Assembly: GCA_004193285.1 (NCBI GenBank)
Contig: SECP01000018.1
Span: 117,284 to 181,283 of the forward strand
Direction: 5' to 3'
DNA length: 64,000 nucleotides
Origin: Myxococcales bacterium
Lineage (GTDB): Bacteria > Myxococcota_A > Polyangia > Polyangiales > Polyangiaceae
Under the pieces are notes generated by a model. It had not been told where the DNA came from. It did not search any database and worked only from the letters and a program-made list of their open reading frames with translations. Each line of letters opens with the position of its first letter. Position 1 is the first letter of the stretch. The translations under genes and the position numbers were made by a program. Of the stretch, positions 41,893 through 50,544 are shown in pieces.

Positions 41893-42561
41893 ATGGAATC
41901 GATCAAAGTCAGTGCCAATCGTCGCAGCGAGAGCGGCAAGGGTGTCGCCAGCCGTCTGCGCGCCACCGGTAAGATCCCGGCCGTCGCTTACGGCAAGCAG
42001 CTGCCCGCCCAGGCGCTGGCGGTAGCGCCGGACGCGGTCAAGCAAGTCTTGGCGAGCGCGTACGGCAGCAACAACGTCATCGAGCTGGACGTCGATGGCA
42101 AAGACAAGCTGACCGTCCTGCTCCGGGACTACCAGTACCACCCCGTTTCTCGTCACCTGCTCCACGCGGACTTCGTGCAGATCCACCTGGATCAGCCGGT
42201 GGACGTGGAAGTTCCGCTCGAGCTCCCGGGCAAGCCGGTGGGCGTCGTCAAGGGTGGCACGCTGCGCCAGGTGTTCCGCAAGCTGCCGATCCGCGCGCTG
42301 CCGAACGACATCCCGGTCAAGATCGTCCACGACGTATCCGGTCTGGATCTGGACGGGCACGTCGCCCCGAAGGATTTGGCCCTGCCGGAAGGCGTCTCCG
42401 TGCGGTTGCCCCCGGAGCAGACCATCGCCTCCATCGTCCACGAAATCGTGCGCGAGGAAGAGACCGCGGCTCCGGGCGCGGCAGCCCCGGCGGCAGGTGC
42501 GGCGGCTCCGGCGGCTGGCGCAGCGGCCAAGGCTCCGGCGGCCAAGGGCGACAAGAAGTAA
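41893..42561 (+). CDS. rplY: Ribosomal protein L25/Ctc (5S rRNA-binding)
   Basis: 222 residues from ATG 41893 (MESIKVSANRRSESGKGVA), preceded by AAAGGTAGAGA. This is the long Ctc form: an N-terminal L25 domain (RATGKIPAVAYGK, LLRDYQYHPVSRHLLHADF), a C-terminal beta domain (about 95-185), and an Ala/Pro-rich, Lys-ended tail. It binds 5S rRNA in the large subunit. Located 63 bp after prs and 4 bp before pth, as in many bacteria. Confidence 0.93.
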   Translation: MESIKVSANRRSESGKGVASRLRATGKIPAVAYGKQLPAQALAVAPDAVKQVLASAYGSNNVIELDVDGKDKLTVLLRDYQYHPVSRHLLHADFVQIHLDQPVDVEVPLELPGKPVGVVKGGTLRQVFRKLPIRALPNDIPVKIVHDVSGLDLDGHVAPKDLALPEGVSVRLPPEQTIASIVHEIVREEETAAPGAAAPAAGAAAPAAGAAAKAPAAKGDKK

Positions 42562-42565
42562 CGAC

Positions 42566-43159
42566 ATGCTGTTGATCGCAGGGCTTGGCAATCCAGGCCC
42601 TCGCTATCAAGCCACGCGGCACAACATCGGGTTTCGCCTGGTAGACGAGCTGGCGCGCCAATGCGGCGTGCCAGCTTCCGCGTTCCGCGAGCGCTTTCAT
42701 GGCGAGATCGCGAGCGCGCGCCTGGGCGGCGCCGGCGGCGAGGAGCTCTTGCTGCTTCGCCCCCACACCTTCATGAACGAATCGGGCCGCAGCGTTCAGG
42801 CCGCGTGCACCTTCTACAAGATCAATCCCTCGCAGCAGCTGATCGTCGCTCACGACGAGCTGGACCTTCCGTTCACGGATGTTCGCTTGAAGAAGGGCGG
42901 GGGAGACGGCGGCAACCGCGGCGTCCGCTCCGTGAGCGGGCACCTCGGCCCGGACTACGTCCGGATTCGCCTTGGAATCGGCCGCCCGCCCCCTGACTTT
43001 CGGGGTGACCCGGCAGATTTCGTGCTACAAGCCTTCGCCTCTACGGAGCAGGCCGGCGTCGATCAGATGCTGACCCGCGGCGCGGAGGCGGTCTCGCTAG
43101 TGACGAGCCTCGGGCTCGAGAAGGCGATGAACCGCATCAATCAGCGGCCCCCGCGTTGA
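42566..43159 (+). CDS. pth: Peptidyl-tRNA hydrolase
   Basis: 197 residues from ATG 42566. Releases tRNA from stalled peptidyl-tRNA. Catalytic His in GLGNPGPRYQATRHNIGF, FMNESGRSV, the active-site Asp segment IVAHDELDLPF, and KKGGGDGGNRGVRSVSGHLG all match Pth. Four bases separate it from rplY. Confidence 0.95.
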   Translation: MLLIAGLGNPGPRYQATRHNIGFRLVDELARQCGVPASAFRERFHGEIASARLGGAGGEELLLLRPHTFMNESGRSVQAACTFYKINPSQQLIVAHDELDLPFTDVRLKKGGGDGGNRGVRSVSGHLGPDYVRIRLGIGRPPPDFRGDPADFVLQAFASTEQAGVDQMLTRGAEAVSLVTSLGLEKAMNRINQRPPR

Positions 43160-43221
43160 TTGCTCCTTGCTCCTCGGCATGTCGCCGGGGGGCCCTCGGT
43201 CCAAAAGGAGACCACAATCGA

Positions 43222-43743
43222 ATGGCTCAGACCCAAGCAGCGGGCGTCCATGCCCGCGAATACGAAACCATCTATGTCCTGCGACCCAACGTCGCGAAGG
43301 ACAGCCAAGAGAAGATCAACCAGCGCGTTGGCGAAGCCGTCGTCCGTGAAGGCGGCAAGCTCACCAGCGTGGAAAACTGGGGTCGTCGTCAGCTCGCCTA
43401 CGCCGTCAAGAAGGCGAAGCGCGGCGTGTACGTTTACGTGAAGTACGTCGGCGGCGGCGCGGCCGTAGCCGAGGTCGAGCGTAACCTCCGCATGCTGGAC
43501 GACGTTCTCAAGTACCAGACCGTTCAGGTACAGAGCGACGTTGACGCCAGCACCGTCGCGGTGGACGCGGAGGCCTTGAAGTTCGAGGCCGTCGAGCTGC
43601 CCGGTGAGGACGAGGTCGAAGAGACGATCGAGCGCAAGCTCGGCTTCGAAGGCGGACCGGATCGCCACTCGCGTGACGACCTGCCGGCAGACGAGGAAGA
43701 CTTCGAGAACCCCCTCGCTGACAACTCGGAGGACGCACAATGA
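43222..43743 (+). CDS. rpsF: 30S ribosomal protein S6
   Basis: 173 residues from ATG 43222, with AAAAGGAGACC 9-19 nt upstream. The S6 core (about 15-110) contains [32 protein letters not shown] and [15 protein letters not shown]. The tail beyond 110 is unusually long and very acidic ([27 protein letters not shown]), a lineage-variable extension. It overlaps rpsR by ATGA. Confidence 0.95.
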   Translation: MAQTQAAGVHAREYETIYVLRPNVAKDSQEKINQRVGEAVVREGGKLTSVENWGRRQLAYAVKKAKRGVYVYVKYVGGGAAVAEVERNLRMLDDVLKYQTVQVQSDVDASTVAVDAEALKFEAVELPGEDEVEETIERKLGFEGGPDRHSRDDLPADEEDFENPLADNSEDAQ

Positions 43744-44036
43744 GAGAGCAAACTCGAGACCGTGGCGCTTCCGCCGATCGCGACATGCGCGGCGACAACG
43801 AGGCTCTGGCCAACGGTGGGCGCCGCCCGCGTCGCCGTGGTTGCACCTACTGCTCGGACGACGCGGTGCCGGTGGACTACAAGGATCCGCAAGGCCTGCG
43901 TTACTTCGTCACCGAGCGCGGCAAGATCGTACCGCGCCGCATCTCCGGCCTGTGCGCCAAGCACCAGCGCAGCGTCCAGCTGGCGGTCAAGCGCGCGCGC
44001 AACATCGCGCTCTTGCCCTTCACCTCCAACGAGTGA
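43740..44036 (+). CDS. rpsR: 30S ribosomal protein S18, zinc-type
   Basis: 98 residues. CTYCSD with a later C-x2-H in GLCAKHQ forms a zinc-ribbon-like Cys/His set (the C+ form of S18). [21 protein letters not shown] and [11 protein letters not shown] are the conserved core. It binds S6 in the platform of the small subunit, and is translationally coupled to rpsF. Confidence 0.95.
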   Translation: MREQTRDRGASADRDMRGDNEALANGGRRPRRRGCTYCSDDAVPVDYKDPQGLRYFVTERGKIVPRRISGLCAKHQRSVQLAVKRARNIALLPFTSNE

Positions 44037-44046
44037 ACCGAGCACC

Positions 44047-44502
44047 ATGGCAACCCAGATCAAGGTTTTGCTGAAGAACGACGTGCCGAGCCTCGGCACG
44101 GGTGGTGAGGTCGTCAAGGTCCGTCCGGGCTACGCGCGCAACTTCTTGTTGCCGCGCGGCCTCGCCGTGCCGGCGACCGCGGGCAATCTGGCCCGGGTCG
44201 ACGACTTGAAGCGCCAGGTAGCTTCGCAGGCGAAGGCGGAGCTGGAAGCAGCGAACGCCGCCGCCGCGCAGCTCGGCGGCGCCAGCGTCACGATCACGCG
44301 CGCGGTCGGCGAAGAAGGCAAGATGTACGGGTCGGTGACGACCAAGGACATCGAGGACGCGTTCAGCGCGGCGGGCGTCAAAGTCGATCGCAAGAAGATC
44401 GTCTTGGCGGACGCGATCAAGACCCTCGGCACGTTCGAGGTTCCGATCAAGCTTCACACCTCCGTCAACGCGACCCTCAAGGTCAACGTCGTCAAGAAGT
44501 GA
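44047..44502 (+). CDS. rplI: 50S ribosomal protein L9
   Basis: 151 residues from ATG 44047. The N-terminal rRNA-binding domain VLLKNDVPSLGTGGEVVKV with GYARNFLLPRGLA is followed by the central helix and the C-terminal domain (GEEGKMYGSVTTKDIEDAF, KTLGTFEVPIKLH). Last gene before a strong terminator. Confidence 0.95.
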   Translation: MATQIKVLLKNDVPSLGTGGEVVKVRPGYARNFLLPRGLAVPATAGNLARVDDLKRQVASQAKAELEAANAAAAQLGGASVTITRAVGEEGKMYGSVTTKDIEDAFSAAGVKVDRKKIVLADAIKTLGTFEVPIKLHTSVNATLKVNVVKK

Positions 44503-44821
44503 GGCGCGCGCGTCTGGGCAAAGCCTGGACGCGAGCGACAAGACCGAAGCGTTGACAGTGCGCGCTCACTCGTGAGAGTGTCCGCGCGGACGAAAACCCC
44601 GGATGGCCTGCACGGCTTCCGGGGTTTCGTGCATTTGGCGCCCTGTGCACAACCTGCTGAGGAGCTATGGAGGAGTCGGTGGAGAACCTGAAGTCGTGCG
44701 GCAGTGCAGGCAGGGGTGGCGAAGCGGAGCTGTCGGCTTCGAAATTGACGAGTGATGTCGAGGTGTTGTCAACGGAGCTGCGCGGCCGTTCAGTGGCGGT
44801 GCTAAGCTGGCTGGAGCGAGC
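44503..44821. other. Gap between rplI and dnaB
   Basis: 319 bp. It holds the terminator at 44593-44628 and about 190 bp that must carry the dnaB promoter. A TTGTCA lies near 44766, but no convincing -10 follows. I see no small gene or RNA. Confidence 0.5.
44593..44628 (+). terminator. Rho-independent terminator after rplI
   Basis: AAACCCCGGA and TCCGGGGTTT are perfectly complementary 10-nt arms around a 14-nt GC-rich loop, about 90 nt past the rplI stop. The terminal TTT is followed by CGTGC. Upstream in the same gap lie a 12-bp palindrome, GTCCGCGCGGAC, and a TTGACA at 44552. Confidence 0.75.
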
Positions 44822-46336
44822 ATGATGAGCGCTGCTGAGCAGATTCGAGCCGTGCCCGAGGCCGTCGGTGGCCGGGTCCCCCCGAGCGATCTGGACGCGG
44901 AGGCCGCGGTGCTGAGCGCGATCCTCCTGGATTCGGACGCGTTCGATCGCGTGCAGGAGATCCTCGCGGCGTCGCACTTCTACGCGGACGCCAACCGCCG
45001 CATCTACGAGGCCGTCGTCGATCTCAACAGCAGCGGCCGTCCGGTGGACATCGTCTCTGTCGCCGGCTACTTGCGCGACAAGGGGCGTCTGCAGCAAGTC
45101 GGCGGGTCGCCTTACTTGGCGCAGCTCTCGGACGCGACGCCGGCAGTAGCTCACGTGGACGCCCACGCTAAGGTGATTCGGGAGAAGTGGCGCGTGCGCC
45201 AGCTCATCAGCACCTGCCAGCGCTTCGCGGCCGAGGGCTACGGGGACTACGGCGAGGTGCAGGGCTTCATCGACTTGGCCGAGCAAGCGGTGTTCGACAT
45301 CGCGCGCGTTCCTGAGAGCTCCACGATCGTGCCGATGAAGGAGGCCGTGAAGGCCGCCTTCAAGATCTTGGCGGACGCGGCGCAGCGGGGCGGCGGCATC
45401 ACCGGCATCGAGAGCGGTTTCACGATGTTCGACAAGCAGTGCTCGGGGCTGCACTCCGGCGACCTCTACATTTTGGCCGCTCGCCCCGGCATGGGAAAGA
45501 CGTCTTTTGCCCTGAATTTGGCGGTCAACGTGGCCCGCCCGCGCCAGGTGGAAGTTTCGGGGGAGAACGAGCCGTACATGGAAGCTCCGGTGGAGGAGCC
45601 GGGCTACGGCGTCTTGTTCTGCTCTTTGGAAATGCCGCGTGAGCAGCTCGCCGCTCGTATGCTCGCGTCAGAGGCGCGCGTGGACATGCAGAAGATCCGC
45701 AGTGGTCGCATGCAGCGGGAGGACTGGAACTTGCTCACGGACGCGGCCGCCCGCATGGGGCGTCTGCCGCTCTGGCTCGACGACACACCTGCGCTTTCGC
45801 TCTTGGACCTACGCGCCAAGATCCGCCGCCTGCAAGCAGAGATTGGCCGTGGCTCGGACAACGGCATGCCCGCGAAGAAGCTCGGACTCGTGGTCATCGA
45901 CTACCTGCAGCTCATGCAAGGGCGCAAAGACGCCGGTAGCCGCGAGCAGGAGATCAGCGAGCTTTCCCGAGGTCTCAAGGCGATGGCCAAGGAGATGAGC
46001 GTACCCGTCATCGCGCTCTCTCAGCTGAACCGCGCGGTGGAAACCCGCAACGCCAAGGACAAGCGCCCGCAGCTGTCGGACTTGCGCGAGTCCGGCGCCA
46101 TCGAGCAGGACGCCGACACGATCATCTTCGTGTACCGCGACGAGTACTACTTCAAGGACAGCCCGGACAAAGGGATCGCGGAGCTCATCGTTGCCAAGCA
46201 GCGCAACGGTCCGACCGGCAAGGTGATGGTCAAGTTCACCAGCGAGTTCACTCGCTTCGACAACCTCGCGGCCGACGAATACAACTTCGACGAGCTGGAC
46301 GACTTCTCCGGCGGCGGGGGCGGCGGCGGCGGCTAG
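44822..46336 (+). CDS. dnaB: Replicative DNA helicase
   Basis: 504 residues. An N-terminal DnaB domain (about 20-125: PPSDLDAEAAVLSAILLDS, HFYADANRRIYEAV) is followed by a linker and a RecA-type C-terminal domain with Walker A ARPGMGKTS (about 220), FCSLEMPREQLAARML, Walker B LGLVVIDYLQLM, and DLRESGAIEQDAD. Compared with ordinary DnaB, about 24 extra residues rich in Glu/Pro (RPRQVEVSGENEPYME onward) separate the Walker A helix from the FCSLEM strand, and the protein ends in eight Gly. No intein is present. Confidence 0.95.
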   Translation: MMSAAEQIRAVPEAVGGRVPPSDLDAEAAVLSAILLDSDAFDRVQEILAASHFYADANRRIYEAVVDLNSSGRPVDIVSVAGYLRDKGRLQQVGGSPYLAQLSDATPAVAHVDAHAKVIREKWRVRQLISTCQRFAAEGYGDYGEVQGFIDLAEQAVFDIARVPESSTIVPMKEAVKAAFKILADAAQRGGGITGIESGFTMFDKQCSGLHSGDLYILAARPGMGKTSFALNLAVNVARPRQVEVSGENEPYMEAPVEEPGYGVLFCSLEMPREQLAARMLASEARVDMQKIRSGRMQREDWNLLTDAAARMGRLPLWLDDTPALSLLDLRAKIRRLQAEIGRGSDNGMPAKKLGLVVIDYLQLMQGRKDAGSREQEISELSRGLKAMAKEMSVPVIALSQLNRAVETRNAKDKRPQLSDLRESGAIEQDADTIIFVYRDEYYFKDSPDKGIAELIVAKQRNGPTGKVMVKFTSEFTRFDNLAADEYNFDELDDFSGGGGGGGG

Positions 46337-46354
46337 CCGCACGGCGCCCGCGAG

Positions 46355-47368
46355 CTAGATGAAAAGCTTCTCGGAGAGCTCTTGCATCAGCTCGTTCAAA
46401 CCTTGGTGAGTAGCGGCGCTGACGAGGCGCAGCTCCACCCCGAGCTTTTTGAACTCTTCCACCAGCTCCGGGTACGCCTCCACCGTATCGGGGAGGTCCG
46501 CCTTGGTGAGCGCGACCACTTCCGGGCGACCCGCCAGGTCAGGGTTGAACGTCAGCAGCTCGCGTCGAATGACGTGGTAGTCGTCCACCGGGTTACGACC
46601 GGGTTCTTCGGCGAGCGTGATCAGGTGGAGCAGCACCCGCGTGCGCTCGAGGTGGCGTAGGAAGCGGATACCGAGACCTGCGCCTTCGCTCGCGCCCGGG
46701 ATCAAGCCCGGGATGTCGGCGATGACGAAGCTGCGCCCGAGCCCCGCCCGCGAGTCCCCAATCGTGACGACGCCCAAGTGCGGGACGAGGGTGGTGAAGG
46801 GGTAGTCCGCCACCTTGGGACGCGCGCGTGAGACGGCGCTGATGAGCGTGCTCTTGCCGACGTTGGGAAAGCCGAGGAGCCCCACGTCTGCCATGACGCG
46901 GAGCTCGAGCCGCAGCTCGCGCACCTGCCCAGGCTCGCCGCGCTCGTACTTCCGCGGCGCGCGATCGGTGGGCGTAGCGAAGTGCTTGTTACCGCGACCG
47001 CCCTTACCGCCGACCGCGACGACGAAGCGCTCGTTCGGGCGCAGGAACTCGCACAGCTTTTCACGCGTCTCCGCGTCGTAGACGACGGTACCGACCGGAA
47101 CCTTCAGCTCCGAATCCACCCCGCCGCGGCCGTAGCAGTCCTTGCCCTGCCCGGGACCGCCATGCGCGGCGCGGACGGTCGTCAAGTGAGTGAGCTCGTA
47201 GAGCGTGTTCACGCCGGTGTCCGCGACGAGCACGACGTCACCCCCTCTACCTCCGTCGCCTCCGGCGGGGCCGCCGAACGGAACGAACTTCTCGCGCCGA
47301 AACGCGGCACAGCCGTTTCCGCCGGTGCCGGCGTGGACGCTCAGGGTGCACTCATCGATGAACTTCAC
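46355..47368 (-). CDS. obgE: Obg-family ribosome-assembly GTPase
   Basis: 337 residues from GTG 47368, where the conserved KFIDECTLSVHAGTGGNGC starts. A longer in-frame start adds unconserved residues. The Gly-rich Obg fold (GGPAGGDGGRGGDV, GKDCYGRGGVD) is followed by the G domain with G1 GFPNVGKST, G3 DIPGL, and a G4-type LTKAD. It acts in 50S maturation and stress control. Convergent with dnaB, 18 bp between stops. The usual neighbours rplU-rpmA are not here. Confidence 0.94.
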   Translation of the reverse strand: MKFIDECTLSVHAGTGGNGCAAFRREKFVPFGGPAGGDGGRGGDVVLVADTGVNTLYELTHLTTVRAAHGGPGQGKDCYGRGGVDSELKVPVGTVVYDAETREKLCEFLRPNERFVVAVGGKGGRGNKHFATPTDRAPRKYERGEPGQVRELRLELRVMADVGLLGFPNVGKSTLISAVSRARPKVADYPFTTLVPHLGVVTIGDSRAGLGRSFVIADIPGLIPGASEGAGLGIRFLRHLERTRVLLHLITLAEEPGRNPVDDYHVIRRELLTFNPDLAGRPEVVALTKADLPDTVEAYPELVEEFKKLGVELRLVSAATHQGLNELMQELSEKLFI

Positions 47369-47465
47369 GGGGGGGCGTGTTCTAGAAGCGAAACCGACCG
47401 CGAGCAACCTGGACCCAATTGCCCAGGAATTGGGTCATTGGGGGGGCGAGCCCGGAGCCAAGCGC

Positions 47466-48203
47466 TCAGCGCGGGGGCTTCAGCGGTAGCTTTGCGACGC
47501 GGCTGGCCGCCGCTTGCGGAGCTTGGTCGATGGCGTCGATGGCGCGGGACAGGGCGTCCAGCTTCAGCGACTTGGCGGCTTGGGCCTGGAACAGAGCGGG
47601 AATGCGTACGAGCTTGGACGCGAGCCCCTTGCCCAGGGCCAGCTCGCGTTCGGCGAAGGTCTCGATGCTGGAGTAGCCCTTGGCCTCGTGGAGCTTGCGT
47701 CCCTCGATGTCGCGCAGGATTTCGCCCAGCTCGAAGAAACCCTCGTTCAGGTTCTTCTGCAAGCTGCGGAGCTTCTGGATCAAGCCGTGCAGCTCGCCCA
47801 CCGAGGCCTTGATGCGGTCCGCCTCTTGAGGCTCGCGAAGCGTGGCTCGGGCGCTGCCTGGCTTGGGGGGCTCGCGGTTGCGTCGCGCCGCCTCGGCGGC
47901 CTGGCGCTCGGCGTGGCGCAGCGCCCAGGGTGCGGCGCCGCGCAGGCCTAACTTGCGAGGCACCTCGGGCGCCGGGGGAATGACCGACTTGCGCGAGGTA
48001 GCGCCGACCGGCTTGCGAGCGCCGGGGACGACCGACTTGCGGCCCGCGGCCGGCGGCGCGACGGACTTGCGGCCGGCGGTCGGCGGCGCGACGGACTTAC
48101 GCGCTGCGGGCGGGGGGACCGACTTTCCGGAGGCCGGCGGCGGTGCCACCGACTTGCGAGCGACGCTGGCTTTTGCCGGGGATTTGGGCTTGTTCTTGGG
48201 CAT
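47466..48203 (-). CDS. Basic protein with RKSV-Pro/Ala repeats and a helical C-terminal domain
   Basis: 245 residues from ATG 48203. The N-terminal ~85 residues are low-complexity and strongly basic, with repeated units such as ARKSVAPP, GRKSVAPP and SRKSVIPP. The matching DNA is a degenerate tandem repeat around 48000-48140. The C-terminal ~125 residues are helical with LHGLIQKLRSLQKNLNEGFF and GYSSIETFAERELALGKGLA, an unrecognised domain. The tail could bind nucleic acid in a histone-H1-like manner (inference), and its Ser residues are possible kinase targets. Divergent from the lipid-kinase-like gene. Confidence 0.68.
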   Translation of the reverse strand: MPKNKPKSPAKASVARKSVAPPPASGKSVPPPAARKSVAPPTAGRKSVAPPAAGRKSVVPGARKPVGATSRKSVIPPAPEVPRKLGLRGAAPWALRHAERQAAEAARRNREPPKPGSARATLREPQEADRIKASVGELHGLIQKLRSLQKNLNEGFFELGEILRDIEGRKLHEAKGYSSIETFAERELALGKGLASKLVRIPALFQAQAAKSLKLDALSRAIDAIDQAPQAAASRVAKLPLKPPR

Positions 48204-48259
48204 GGCCGCAGCCGTAGACCCGCGCGTATTGCGCGGATCGGCTCCTAACACCCGAAGCG

Positions 48260-48266
48260 TATTATA
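48260..48266. promoter_or_regulatory. Overlapping divergent -10 elements
   Basis: The string TATTATA gives TATTAT on the plus strand (48260-48265) and a perfect TATAAT on the minus strand (48266-48261). It lies midway between the divergent genes at 48203 and 48291. No good -35 is visible on either side. Confidence 0.35.
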
Positions 48267-48290
48267 CCTGCGCCAGTTTTCCGAATTTCG

Positions 48291-49364
48291 ATGAGCTCCC
48301 CCTACAGCGCAGAGCGCCCCAGTGACCCCGCCGCGAGCGGCCCCGTCGAGCAACGGATCGCCGTCGTGGTGAACGGCAACGCCAAGAACGCGACCGCGGA
48401 CGTGATCTCCACGCTCGATCAGATCTTGAGTGGGGGCGATCTGTTCGTCTCCCGCAAGCTGTCCGACGCCCGGCACATCGCGAAGACGCTGGTCGCGCGG
48501 GGCTACGGCACCGTGCTCACCGGCGGCGGTGACGGCACGTTCACGGTCATGGTTACGGAAGTGGTTCACGAAGCCAGGCGCTGCGGCAAACCGCTACCGC
48601 GCTTCGGCCTGCTGAAGCTCGGGACCGGTAACTCGCTCGCGTGGGTGGTGGGAGCGCAGGGCGCGGACAAGCACGAGCTGCAGGCGGACATCGGTCGCTT
48701 GATCGAGGACGCCGGTAGCCGTTCCATGCGCCTCATCGAGGTGGAGGGCTTCATCGCGCCCTTCTGCGGGTTGGGAGCGGATGCGCTGGTTCTCGCGGAC
48801 TACGGCAAGGTCAAAGGCGCGCTCGGTAAGACGCCGCTCAAGCGCGTGGCTCCGGGGCCGCTCGGTTACATCTTGGCCGCCACGACGCGCAGCATCCCGC
48901 GGTTTTTCGTGCTGAAGATGCCGCATTGTCGGGTGCGCAACGACGGCGCGGAGGCGTATCGGCTGGGGCCGAAGGGCGCCATCGTCGGTCCGCCCATCCC
49001 GACTGGCGGCACGCTGTACGAAGGGCCCATGCGCATCTGCGCGCTGTCGACCATTCCGTACTATGGCTACGGCTTCCGCATGTTCCCGTTCGCGGAGGAG
49101 CGCTCGGACCGCATGAACCTGCGCATCGCTACCATCGGCCCGGTCAGCTTCGTTCGGCACTTCGGCGAAATCTGGCGAGGTGAGTACGAAAACCCGGAGG
49201 AGATCGTGGATTACCTCGTGGACGCGGTCACCATCGAGGTCGACCCCGAGGCAGATTTCCAGATCGCCGGCGATCCGCGCGGGCCCCGCCGGACCATCTC
49301 TGCGCTGCTCTCACCGACGCCCATCAAGCTGGTCGATTTCTATGCGCCGCCCAACGTGGGCTAG
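48291..49364 (+). CDS. Diacylglycerol/sphingosine kinase-like protein
   Basis: 357 residues. DAGK catalytic domain: RIAVVVNGNAKNAT at the start, the nucleotide loop VLTGGGDGTFTVMV, and PRFGLLKLGTGNSLAW. The C-terminal half has a beta-sandwich (IRFF-type strands) ending ISALLSPTPIKLVDFY. The family phosphorylates diacylglycerol, sphingoid bases or other lipids; substrate not determinable. No signal peptide. It overlaps the next small gene by 23 nt. Confidence 0.85.
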   Translation: MSSPYSAERPSDPAASGPVEQRIAVVVNGNAKNATADVISTLDQILSGGDLFVSRKLSDARHIAKTLVARGYGTVLTGGGDGTFTVMVTEVVHEARRCGKPLPRFGLLKLGTGNSLAWVVGAQGADKHELQADIGRLIEDAGSRSMRLIEVEGFIAPFCGLGADALVLADYGKVKGALGKTPLKRVAPGPLGYILAATTRSIPRFFVLKMPHCRVRNDGAEAYRLGPKGAIVGPPIPTGGTLYEGPMRICALSTIPYYGYGFRMFPFAEERSDRMNLRIATIGPVSFVRHFGEIWRGEYENPEEIVDYLVDAVTIEVDPEADFQIAGDPRGPRRTISALLSPTPIKLVDFYAPPNVG

Positions 49365-49770
49365 TTTCACGAGCGGCGTCGCGGTGGTCGCCGTCGCGGC
49401 CAGCGCGTCGGCAGCGGAGCCCGCCCCGGTCCAGGTGGAGCTCTCGTGCCGGCCGGAGGCAGCCCCAGGCCGGGTGCTGTGCGAGCTAAGCTACCGCGCG
49501 GCCGTCGGGCGACGCCTCGCGTGGGCGGATGCGCTCGTGCTGCGAGCCCCCGAGTTCGCTCGACCGCTGCGCTCCCGCGTGACCCCCGAGCGTTCCCGGG
49601 GAGCGGAGCCGGGCGAGCGCAAAGTGAGCCTCGCCTTCGTGGCTCTGGTGAGCGGGGTGGGGCAAGTCACGGTGCGAGCGCGCTCGGTCATCTGTCACGG
49701 CCAAGGGGAGCAGGAGAGCTGCCGTCCGCACAGCCAGAACTTGACGGCGGAGCTGCGCGTCGGCTCCTGA
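49342..49770 (+). CDS. Small exported hypothetical protein
   Basis: 142 residues from ATG 49342, inside the end of the lipid-kinase-like gene. Signal peptide about 1-26 (TSGVAVVAVAASASAAEPAP). The mature part is beta-rich with four Cys (LSCRP, RVLCELS, SVICHGQ, ESCRPH), suggesting a disulfide-bonded periplasmic domain of about 115 residues. No family recognised. Confidence 0.68.
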   Translation: MRRPTWASFTSGVAVVAVAASASAAEPAPVQVELSCRPEAAPGRVLCELSYRAAVGRRLAWADALVLRAPEFARPLRSRVTPERSRGAEPGERKVSLAFVALVSGVGQVTVRARSVICHGQGEQESCRPHSQNLTAELRVGS

Positions 49771-49821
49771 GGGGCGTCGCGGAACTTGGCCAGGTGCCGC
49801 CTCCCTTGTTAGCCGCAAGGT

Positions 49822-50529
49822 ATGCAGCTTCCTGGAAGGCTCCGGCTGACGACGCTGGGCGACGTGCTCGGCGGGCTGCACCGCGCCGCCGCGAGCGGCG
49901 TCCTCGAGCTCGGCGAAGACCGCGGAGTCACCCACCGCGTCTACTTCAAGCAGGGCATGATCACCCAAGTCGACACCGACTTGTTCCGGCAGCGGCTCGG
50001 AGACGTGCTCGCTCGGCAAGGGCTCGTCGGCGCGCGGGCGCTCGCGCGGCTCGCGCGTCGCTTGCTGGAAGCTCCGACCCAGCGTGCCGGTGAGATCCTG
50101 GTCGAGGAGGGCTTCGCGAGCCACGAGCTGGTGAGCGCCGGGCTCAGGCGACAGCTGCGGCAAAAGCTGGAAGCTTTGTTCGAGCTCAAGGACGCGCAGA
50201 TCACGTTCCGGGTACCGCGCCCGCACGAGGGGCACCGCTCTCCGCTCGCCCCGGGGGAGTTCCTGCATGGGCGCCCCCGAGCACGAGCGCGAGCCAGAGC
50301 GCAAACGCCCCCGCGCCGCGAAGCTCTGCCGGGCTCGCAGGCCTACGCGCTGCTGGGCCTACCTCCCGGTGCCGATCGAGCCGCGATTCAGCAAGCCTTT
50401 CGGCGCTTGGCGCGGAGCCTGCACCCTGACCGCCATCCGCATGCGAGCTCGGAAGAGCGCGCGCGCCTGCTGTCGCGCTTTGCCGAGTTGAGCGCCGCCT
50501 ACCACTCGCTCGAGCGGGCGGCGAGCTAG
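49822..50529 (+). CDS. DUF4388-type domain fused to a C-terminal J domain
   Basis: 235 residues. The N-terminal part (about 1-135) has the DUF4388/PATAN-like pattern: TLGDVLGGLHRAAASGVLEL, RVYFKQGMITQVDTD, LFRQRLGDVLARQGLV and GEILVEEGFAS. These are common in myxobacterial two-component proteins. After an Arg/Ala/Pro linker, a J domain (about 172-233) follows: YALLGLPPGADRAAIQQAFR with the HPD motif in SLHPDRHP. J domains recruit Hsp70 (DnaK), so the fusion links a signalling-type domain to chaperone recruitment. No receiver is present. Confidence 0.82.
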   Translation: MQLPGRLRLTTLGDVLGGLHRAAASGVLELGEDRGVTHRVYFKQGMITQVDTDLFRQRLGDVLARQGLVGARALARLARRLLEAPTQRAGEILVEEGFASHELVSAGLRRQLRQKLEALFELKDAQITFRVPRPHEGHRSPLAPGEFLHGRPRARARARAQTPPRREALPGSQAYALLGLPPGADRAAIQQAFRRLARSLHPDRHPHASSEERARLLSRFAELSAAYHSLERAAS

Positions 50530-50544
50530 CTCCTCTTCCCGGTG

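Noticed and set aside
45480..45620. Intein remnant in dnaB
   Set aside because: The extra residues number only about 24 and lack splice-junction Cys/Ser-His-Asn signatures.
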